This document shows positions 17,328 to 25,000 of a stretch of DNA of 27,205 bases, piece after piece. The notes under the pieces were generated by a model, which was not told the origin of the DNA, did no database searches, and saw only the letters and a list, made by a program, of their open reading frames with translations. Each line of letters starts with the position of its first letter. Within the stretch, counting starts at the first letter, position 1. The stretch is from an uncultured Bacteroidales bacterium. Its GTDB lineage: Bacteria; Bacteroidota; Bacteroidia; Bacteroidales; Paludibacteraceae. The stretch is from positions 1 through 27,205 of the forward strand of contig CAIQOG010000146.1 in assembly GCA_903873355.1 (NCBI GenBank), read 5' to 3'. The translations under genes were made by a program, and so were the position numbers.

Positions 17328-19112
17328 ATGAAAAAAAATAAATTAAGTCGGATATCTGTTTTTATTTTACTGCTTTTTGCGGTGAATTCAATCAGTTGTT
17401 GCAAAGGTACTACTCCCGATGTAATTCCAGAAGCACCTGCCAATACAGCAACACCAACTTTCAGTAATTTAAGTATTCTTACTGATAAAGTTTCATATAA
17501 ACCGGGAGACGATGTTACTTTCTCGATGGATATTTCGACATTACCAACCGGAGCGAAAGTAAGGTATAAATACCTGAATACAGTTGTCTCTGAAGCTACT
17601 GTCAACACTTCAAGCTGGAAATGGACCACACCTTCTGATGATTTTCGGGGATATACAGCCGAGGTTTATGCAACTGCCAATAACATTGAAACCATTTATG
17701 CAGTTACCGGAATAGATGTTTCATCGGTTTGGACGAAGTTTCCGCGCTATGGATTTATTTCGAAATACCCGATTCTCGCTCAGACTTCTGTCGATTCGGT
17801 TATTTCCAATCTGAACCGCCTGCACATAAACGGTCTTCAGTTTTACGATTGGCAAAACAAGCACCACAAACCGCTTCCTGTGGTAGATACAACTCCACTT
17901 ACAAGTTGGAAAGACATTGGAGGGCGTGACAATTATTTTGCAACTATTCAGCAATATATCAGTTCGGCTCACGGACGTGGAATGAAAGCTATGTTCTACG
18001 ATTTGGTGTATGGTGCCTGGGAAAATGCCGAAGCCGATGGTGTGGATGTGAAATGGTATATCTACAATGACATTACGCATACCAATCGCGATTTTTTTGC
18101 CTTGAGTTCCCCTTTTTTGAGCAACCTTTACCTGCTCGACCCGGCCAATACCGGTTGGCAAAATTATATGGCCGGCGAAGTAAACAATGTGTATAAATAC
18201 TTAGCGTTCGATGGCTACCATATGGATCAGGTTGGCGACCGCGGCACACGTTTCCGGTACGATGGAACGAACGCTTACCTGGCGAATGCATTCAAACCAT
18301 TTATCGATGCCATAAAAACTGCTGCACCCACCAAATATAATGTGCTGAATGCGGTAGCACAATACGGTCAGGCAGGAATTGCTACCTCAACATCCGACTT
18401 TTTATACACCGAAGTTTGGTCGCCATCGGATAGTTATAACGATTTGGCCAATATTATCAAGCAAAATAATACCCTGTGCAACAACTCGAAGAATACGGTG
18501 TTGGCTGCTTACATGAACTACGACATGGCAAGCACTCCGGGTTATTTCAATACGCCATCCGTGTTGACAACTGATGCGGTAATTTTTGCTTTCGGAGCTT
18601 CGCATATCGAAATGGGAGAACACATGCTCTGTCGGGAGTATTTTCCAAACAGCAGCCTTACAATGAAGGACGATTTGAAAAAAGCATTGATTAATTATTA
18701 CGATTTCTCGGTTGCTTATGAGAATCTTCTGCGCGACGGAGGTACTTTCAACACGGTAACATTAGCCTCTATTGACTCAAAAATTGCCATTTCAGCCTGG
18801 CCTGCTTCTCTTGGCAAGGTTGCGGTTTTCGGAAAAAAAGTGGATACCCGTCAGGTAATTCACCTCATAAATTTCAGCAATGCAACTACTCAGAAATGGC
18901 GTGATAACACTGGTATTCAGGTAATGCCTGCTCTGGTAAAAGATGCGAAAGTAGTTCTGACTTCCGATGCTACCGTGAAGAAAATGTGGATTGCCTCACC
19001 CGATGTAAATGGAGGTGCTTCACGTTCGCTTAATTTTACGCAATTGGGTAGCAAAGTGAGTTTTATTTTGCCGGAACTGAGATATTGGGACATGGTTGTT
19101 GTTGAATATTAG
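17328..19112 (+). CDS. GH66 dextranase-type endo-alpha-1,6-glucanase, probable lipoprotein
   Basis: 594 residues, the size of Bacteroides GH66 dextranases. A signal peptide ends S-I-S-C-C-K (a double cysteine, so which residue is acylated is unclear). The layout is an Ig-like N-terminal domain (about 45-130), a TIM-barrel (about 135-470) and a C-terminal beta domain (about 490-594). GH66 hallmarks are W-T-K-F-P-R-Y-G-F-I, then G-L-Q-F-Y-D-W-Q-N-K-H-H-K-P-L, then F-D-G-Y-H-M-D-Q-V-G-D-R-G with D300 as expected nucleophile, and L-Y-T-E-V-W with E362 as acid/base. It should cut alpha-1,6-glucan (dextran) to isomalto-oligosaccharides. A cycloisomaltooligosaccharide-forming enzyme is less likely because no CBM35-type insertion is evident. 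It starts 43 bp after the GH16 gene. An out-of-frame ATG TCA TGA overlaps the start codon at 17323. Confidence 0.92.
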   Translation: MKKNKLSRISVFILLLFAVNSISCCKGTTPDVIPEAPANTATPTFSNLSILTDKVSYKPGDDVTFSMDISTLPTGAKVRYKYLNTVVSEATVNTSSWKWTTPSDDFRGYTAEVYATANNIETIYAVTGIDVSSVWTKFPRYGFISKYPILAQTSVDSVISNLNRLHINGLQFYDWQNKHHKPLPVVDTTPLTSWKDIGGRDNYFATIQQYISSAHGRGMKAMFYDLVYGAWENAEADGVDVKWYIYNDITHTNRDFFALSSPFLSNLYLLDPANTGWQNYMAGEVNNVYKYLAFDGYHMDQVGDRGTRFRYDGTNAYLANAFKPFIDAIKTAAPTKYNVLNAVAQYGQAGIATSTSDFLYTEVWSPSDSYNDLANIIKQNNTLCNNSKNTVLAAYMNYDMASTPGYFNTPSVLTTDAVIFAFGASHIEMGEHMLCREYFPNSSLTMKDDLKKALINYYDFSVAYENLLRDGGTFNTVTLASIDSKIAISAWPASLGKVAVFGKKVDTRQVIHLINFSNATTQKWRDNTGIQVMPALVKDAKVVLTSDATVKKMWIASPDVNGGASRSLNFTQLGSKVSFILPELRYWDMVVVEY

Positions 19113-19142
19113 TTGATTGGGTAATCGGTTGATTAGTTGACT
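19112..19142. repeat. GTTGATT short repeats between the GH66 and six-hairpin genes
   Basis: GTTGATT occurs at 19112-19118 and 19128-19134, with a variant GTTGACT at 19136-19142. The stretch begins at the end of the GH66 stop codon. It looks like degenerate simple-sequence expansion. No promoter element was seen in this 63-bp spacer. Confidence 0.6.
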
Positions 19143-19175
19143 GGTATTGGAAGCGAAAATTTTAAAAAATCAGGA

Positions 19176-21842
19176 ATGAAATTGAAATTCAAAATAATAA
19201 TTCTCGGGTTGTTGATTACTGCACAGTGGCAGTTGAGCGCACAAGCTCTTTATCAATCAAAAGCCTACAGCATTTATCCCGACCGTGTTACTCAGGGAAA
19301 ATATACTGCTAAAGTGCTTTCTCCCACTGAGATGTGGTCCGATTACCATAGTCCTGAAGCAGATAAATATAGTCCGAAAATACAGTTTAAATTCAGCATC
19401 AATTGCAGGGATAATGAAATGCAGTCAGGTACTGATCATTGGGTAACCCTGATTCCCGAAAATAATAAATGTGTTAGTAACGTGGTTTTTGGCAAACAAC
19501 TAACTGATAACAAAACTATTCCTTGCAATTCAGTTCTTACACAGAACACTGCCTGGAATATTCGATTGGATATGCGTCCCGTTTTCACTGCCTTTAAAAC
19601 GAATGGATTTTATACATTCTACAATGGTGAAAAACTATATCCGGCTGATTTTAAAGGAGTTTATATTGCCGGAAATTCTCAGCCACTCTTTTGGGATTTC
19701 AACAATTTGTTTACCCGACCGGAACTGGAACTCAAAGACCCCGATGGTGACGGAATCTACGAAACTACCCTGATTATGAATAATAAACAGGATGAAAAAC
19801 AAACTGCAGGACATTGGAAACTTTCCAAAGATATCTCAGCCTTTCCGCAATATAAATCCGGTTTACCTGTTTCGGATGCCATATATAATCTGGCTACTGA
19901 GGAAATGATTAAAGCAATTGAACCCGACAGTACATTCCGTACAGGTAAGGAGTGGGCAGGGGTATGGACACGTGACATCAGTTACAGCATCATTCTTTCG
20001 ATGGCTCACCTGCAACCCAAAGTGGCAAAATACAGCCTACTCCGCAAGGTGAAAAATAACCGGATTATTCAGGATACAGGCACTGGTGGTGCATATCCGG
20101 TTTCAACCGACCGCATGATTTGGGCAGTAGCTGCCTGGGAACTTTATAAGGTAACCGGTGACAGGGATTGGCTCAAACAGGCATACACTATTATTAAAAA
20201 CTCCATTGAAGATGACCTGAAAAATGTGTACGACCCAACGACAGGCATGGTAAAAGGTGAATCTTCGTTTCTGGATTGGCGGGAACAAACTTATCCGCGC
20301 TGGATGCAGCCGGCCGATATTTTCGAGTCGGAATGTCTGGGTACCAATGCCGTTCATTATCAGGCTAATATTGTATTGGCGGAAATGGCAACATTGCTCA
20401 ACGACAAATCCACAGCGGAAAAACATAACACAATTGCAGGAAAAATAAAAGATGGTATCAACAAATACCTGTGGATGAGCGATAAAGGATATTATGGGCA
20501 ATACCTGTACGGACGGAATTTTAAAATAGTGTCGCCACGTGCCGAAGCCTTAGGTGAAGCCCTTTCTGTAATTTTCGGAATTGCCAACGAGAAGCAGGCT
20601 CAACTTATTATTTCAAAATTGCCTCTAATGGACTACGGTGTTTCTTGTATATATCCTCAGATTCCCGGAATTCCACCGTACCACAACAACGCTGTGTGGC
20701 CTTTTGTACAAACTTATTGGGCACAAGCTTCCGCAAAAGCCGGAAATCAGACTTCTGTTCTCGAAAGTATGGCTGCAGTTTATCGTCCTGCAGCTTTATT
20801 TCTTACAAACAAAGAAAATTTTGTAGCAGATACTGGTGATTTTGCAGGCACTCAGATCAACTCAAGCAATATGTTGTGGAGTCTTTCAGGTAGTCTGGCA
20901 CTGGTTCAAAAAGTATTATTCGGGATAGAGTTTGGAACTGATAGTTTGAATTTCCATCCTTGTGTACCTGAATCGTTCAACGGGAAACGTACACTTAGCA
21001 ATTTTAAATGCAGAAATGCAATACTGGATATTGACTTACAGGGATTTGGAAATACAATAAAACACTTTGAGTTGGATGGATTAGCCCAGCTATCACCCAC
21101 AATTCCTTATTCTCTCAAGGGCAGACATAGTATTAAAATTACCATATCTGACAACCAACCAACTAATATAGATATAAATAAAGTAAGTAACTATACCAGC
21201 ATTGAAACACCTGCTTTACAATATGAAGATGGAAAACTTAGTTGGTCAAAGATTAGTGGAGCAGCATTTTATACGATTTTGAAAAATGGCCTTAGAGTTG
21301 CACAAACCACTGAAAATTACTTTCAAATTAAACAGGACAATTTTGCTGAATATCAGGTCGTAGCAGTAGACAAAAATCAAACAGGAGGTTTTGCTTCCGA
21401 ACCGGTAATTGTATGTTCGTCGATAGTTGAAAAAGCATTAAATCCTCAAGTACTAGTAACTGAAAGTAAAGCAAGTCACGAAACAAATTGCATAGAAGTC
21501 AGCAAATCTCATAATCAAAAGGTCAATATTCCTGTTAAAATTGAAAAGGCCGGAACATATGCTATTCAGTTTAACTATACAAACGGAAATGGACCGGTAA
21601 ATACCGAAAACAAATGCGCCATCCGCAGTCTTTATATAGATGGAAACTTTGCAGGAACCATGGTTTTCCCACAGCGTGGTAAAAACGAATGGTCGAACCG
21701 GGGAAATACAAATTTTGTACAAATGAACCTGACCGAAGGAACACATATACTAACACTGGCTTTTGAAATGCAAAACGAAAATATGAATGGTTTAGTAAAT
21801 CAGGCCAAAGTAAATACCTTGCGAATTTATTGTTTGAATTAA
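19176..21842 (+). CDS. Six-hairpin (alpha/alpha)6 glycoside hydrolase with FN3-like and CBM6/35-like C-terminal modules, family unassigned
   Basis: 888 residues from ATG 19176, giving a signal peptide ending W-Q-L-S-A-Q-A. An in-frame TTG at 19137 lies in spacer repeats and is rejected. The N-terminal beta-rich region (about 25-230) includes D-P-D-G-D-G-I-Y-E-T. An (alpha/alpha)6 catalytic region (about 240-650) shows G-V-W-T-R-D-I-S-Y-S-I (W264, D267) and G-G-A-Y-P-V-S-T-D-R-M-I-W-A. E362-S-S-F-L-D367-W-R resembles the trehalase/GH63 E-S-G-x-D block that carries the general acid. H-N-N-A-V-W-P-F-V-Q-T-Y-W also fits glucoamylase/trehalase-type folds. An FN3-like module (about 675-745) and a CBM6/35-like module (about 748-888) follow. 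There is no lipobox or T9SS tail, so it is probably periplasmic. I infer an exo-acting glycosidase on imported oligosaccharides, perhaps supplying the alpha-glucosidase this PUL otherwise lacks. The substrate is unknown. Confidence 0.75.
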   Translation: MKLKFKIIILGLLITAQWQLSAQALYQSKAYSIYPDRVTQGKYTAKVLSPTEMWSDYHSPEADKYSPKIQFKFSINCRDNEMQSGTDHWVTLIPENNKCVSNVVFGKQLTDNKTIPCNSVLTQNTAWNIRLDMRPVFTAFKTNGFYTFYNGEKLYPADFKGVYIAGNSQPLFWDFNNLFTRPELELKDPDGDGIYETTLIMNNKQDEKQTAGHWKLSKDISAFPQYKSGLPVSDAIYNLATEEMIKAIEPDSTFRTGKEWAGVWTRDISYSIILSMAHLQPKVAKYSLLRKVKNNRIIQDTGTGGAYPVSTDRMIWAVAAWELYKVTGDRDWLKQAYTIIKNSIEDDLKNVYDPTTGMVKGESSFLDWREQTYPRWMQPADIFESECLGTNAVHYQANIVLAEMATLLNDKSTAEKHNTIAGKIKDGINKYLWMSDKGYYGQYLYGRNFKIVSPRAEALGEALSVIFGIANEKQAQLIISKLPLMDYGVSCIYPQIPGIPPYHNNAVWPFVQTYWAQASAKAGNQTSVLESMAAVYRPAALFLTNKENFVADTGDFAGTQINSSNMLWSLSGSLALVQKVLFGIEFGTDSLNFHPCVPESFNGKRTLSNFKCRNAILDIDLQGFGNTIKHFELDGLAQLSPTIPYSLKGRHSIKITISDNQPTNIDINKVSNYTSIETPALQYEDGKLSWSKISGAAFYTILKNGLRVAQTTENYFQIKQDNFAEYQVVAVDKNQTGGFASEPVIVCSSIVEKALNPQVLVTESKASHETNCIEVSKSHNQKVNIPVKIEKAGTYAIQFNYTNGNGPVNTENKCAIRSLYIDGNFAGTMVFPQRGKNEWSNRGNTNFVQMNLTEGTHILTLAFEMQNENMNGLVNQAKVNTLRIYCLN

Positions 21843-22098
21843 TATTTAAAAGTAGAATAACCGTTAAAAATAACCGTAGAATTCATTTCTTAAGTCATAT
21901 TTTCATTATATTTTTTATGTCACCTTTTGAATATATGTATCTGTATATCTGACATATAACATCTTAATTGCTAATATTATGTTATATATTTTTTGGGGTC
22001 TGTAATTTGGATAAGTGGACATACTATATTTGTATCAGATAAACTCAAAAAAATGAAACAACAAAATCAATCAAAATAACTTTAAAATTTTTTATGTC
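21843..22098. promoter_or_regulatory. Intergenic region between the six-hairpin gene and the giant surface-protein gene
   Basis: 256 bp, very AT-rich, with no confident terminator. It contains a direct repeat AATAACCGT (21856-21864 and 21869-21877) and an inverted repeat ATATAAC (21954-21960) / GTTATAT (21981-21987) about 40 bp upstream of a -7 element. A nine-codon mini-ORF (ATG 22053 to TAA 22079) lies in the leader, and an ATG TCA TGA (22094-22102) overlaps the downstream start. Confidence 0.4.
22025..22032 (+). promoter_or_regulatory. -7 promoter element for the giant surface-protein gene
   Basis: TATATTTG matches TAnnTTTG and lies 66 bases upstream of the ATG at 22099. The nearest upstream TTTG (22006-22009) is only 15 bases away, short of the usual 17-23, so the -33 box is doubtful. 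It suggests the giant gene can be transcribed apart from the sus operon. Confidence 0.5.
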
Positions 22099-25000
22099 AT
22101 GAAAAAACTATTTTTACTTTTATTCGTTTCGGCTGGGCTTTTCAATTTAGTTCAGGCTCAAAATGCAATTGTTGGAACCGGATTCACTACAGGTTGGGGT
22201 AGTACTTGTGTTTCTCCAAATGCAACAGATTATACTTATTTTATTGCAAGTGCAGGGACGACTTACACTTCAGGTGATTTAACTCCTAAAGGTATAGGAA
22301 ACCAATACTGGAGACTAGCAATTGGATGGAGTGGTTCTAATTATCAAATTAGCAATGGTAGTGATATGGCAATAACTCCGGGTGTCAAAACCAATGCAAC
22401 TGTAACCTGTACATCAACAGGTGCTTACTACAGAAATGTTTCAGCCTTAACAAACCGTTATGTTTTTAAAACATTAAATGCCGGGGTAGCTCCTACAGGA
22501 ACCTGGGTGTTTTTTGAATTAAGTGGTGCTTCGGCAACAGTAAATTGGGTTTCACAAAGTCCTGCCAGTCCAACCGTTAACGATGCAGTTACAATAACAG
22601 CTACCATGAGTGGTTCTTTACCAACCGGACAGGGTGTGTATTTACGTTATTCAACAGATAACTGGGCTACATCTACAGTTTCCAGCATGTCAGGTTCGGG
22701 TACAACATATACAACAACTATTGGTGCTCAGGCATTAAGTACAGCAGTGAAGTATTATGTTTTTACTTCAGGAAGTGGATTGACAATTGCCCCTGCTGAT
22801 GCCGATTTATACACTATTAACTGGAATGCAGGTGGTATTAATGGAGGTGGTAATTATTTATATACCGTAGCAGCAGCACCTGCAACTTCTTATATTGGAA
22901 AATATTTATTTGATTTTGGTCCTACAGCAGGAACAAATGGCGACAACACAACCGGTGCTGATGCTAACGGAAATTATTGGAATAACATTGCTAGTGGTGT
23001 AGGTGGTGCAGGCATTACTACACCTACAACTTTTACTGCATTAGTTAATAGTTCAAATACTGTCTCAGCTTATGCATTGACAACCACGGTTGGTGGATTC
23101 GTTTCTAATGGAAAAAATAACGGAGGTTTACGATCTCCCTACACTTCACAATTTATGGCTGCAGGTAGTGATCCTGATCTTGCTATTGGTACTGCTACCG
23201 AAGATTTTTGGTATACACCAAACCCTACAGCTCCGGCTTTCAAAATTTCAGGATTAAATCCAAATAAGAAATATAGATTCAAAATTTTCGGAACTCGAAA
23301 TGGATCTGTATTAAGAACCGCTCAATATACCATTGTTGGTGCAGCCACTACTTTGGGAACTTTAAACAATTCTTCAGTTGCAGGGTTAGGTGGTACAGTT
23401 TATACTCCGACTGGTTATTCGGTTGATGTAGATAATAGTTATAAACTTAATAGTCAAACAAATTACACTACTGCAACTACTTATTATGGAAACAACAGCA
23501 GTACGTATGATACCGGTATAATTTCCCCATTAAATGTATCTGGGGTAGGTCAGTTTACTTTAACCTTGGCATCAACAGTAAGTGGACAAAATGCTTTTAT
23601 TAACTGTATGAAAATGGAAGAGTATAAAGGTTCTCAAACCATTTCTTTTGGTTCATTAGCTTCAAAAACTGTGGGTGATGCTGCATTTGGACTTACAGCT
23701 ACTGCAAGTTCAGGTTTGTCGGTTACTTATACAAGTTCTAATACCGGTGTGGCAACAGTATCAGGTAGCACTGTGACTATAATTGCCGCAGGATCAACTA
23801 CTATCACTGCTTCACAAGCCGGAGATGGAACTTATGATGCTGCAACTAATGTAAATCAAACATTGATAGTGAGTGCTGGTGCACTTAGTCCTCAAACAAT
23901 TACATTTGGTTCATTATCTGCAAAATCAATTGGAGATGCAAACTTTGATCTTACTGCTACAGCCAGTTCAGGGTTAGCAGTTTCATACAGTAGTTCAAAT
24001 ACTGCAGTAGCTACAATTTCGGGTAGCACAGTTAGCATTGTTGGTGCAGGATCTACTGATATTACAGCTTCACAAGTTGGTAACGGCTCGTATGCTGCTG
24101 CTCCCAATGTAATTCAGACATTAACCGTAAATAAGCTAAATCAAACCATCACATTTGGTTCATTGAGTGCTAAAACAGATACAGATGCACCTTTTACAGT
24201 TACAACACCAACAAGTACATCTGGACTTACAGTGACATTAACAAGTTCCAATACCAATGTGGCATTGATTAGTGGAACTACTATTACTATAGTGGGAGCA
24301 GGAACTTCTACCATAACTGCTTCTCAGGCTGGTAATGCTACCTATAATGCTGCTACGAGTGTTCCACAAACCTTAACGGTAAGTTCAACTTTGTCAGTTA
24401 ATCAAAATCTTTTCTTTGATTTCGGTCCAAACGAAACAACAAATGGTGATGTTACAGTAAATCCGGACGCTAACGGTAACTATTGGAATAATATAACACC
24501 TGCTGCGGGCAGTGCTGCTATAAGTGCAGGTACTACTGGTGGAACTTTGGTAAATAGTTCAAATTCAACCACATCGTATGGGTTGGCATTTACCTCCGCA
24601 GGATTTACCCCGAATGGGAAAGTGAATGGTGGTCTGTTATCTCCTTATGCATCCCAATTTGGCAGTAATAGTGAATTAGCCATAGCTACAGCTACTGAAG
24701 ATTATATATACACAGGTGCAACATCTAATGGTCCTGTTATTACATTCTCGGGATTAAATACTTCGAAAAGATACAGATTCAAAATTTTTGGTTGTAGAAA
24801 TTCAGCTTCTGACAGGGCCGGTCAGTATACACTTCAGGGTGCCGGTGCAGCATCTGTAGGTACAATTCAAAGCTCAACAACAGTTGGTCTGGGTGGAACA
24901 GTTTATATTGATGCTGCTACATCATATCCTGCCAACTTAAATGTTTCATATACACTTACTTCGCAAGGATCTAATACACAGGCTGTAACCTATTATGGTA

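Noticed and set aside
17721..18161. 146-codon antisense reading frame inside the GH66 gene
   Set aside because: It overlaps the conserved GH66 catalytic barrel, which explains the sequence. No promoter or family resemblance was seen on the minus strand.
19137..19175. TTG start giving a 13-residue longer six-hairpin enzyme
   Set aside because: It lies in the GTTGATT repeat spacer, and ATG 19176 gives a proper signal peptide.
23892..24107. Antisense reading frame in the repeat region of the giant gene
   Set aside because: It is a by-product of the low-complexity Ig-like repeat coding sequence.
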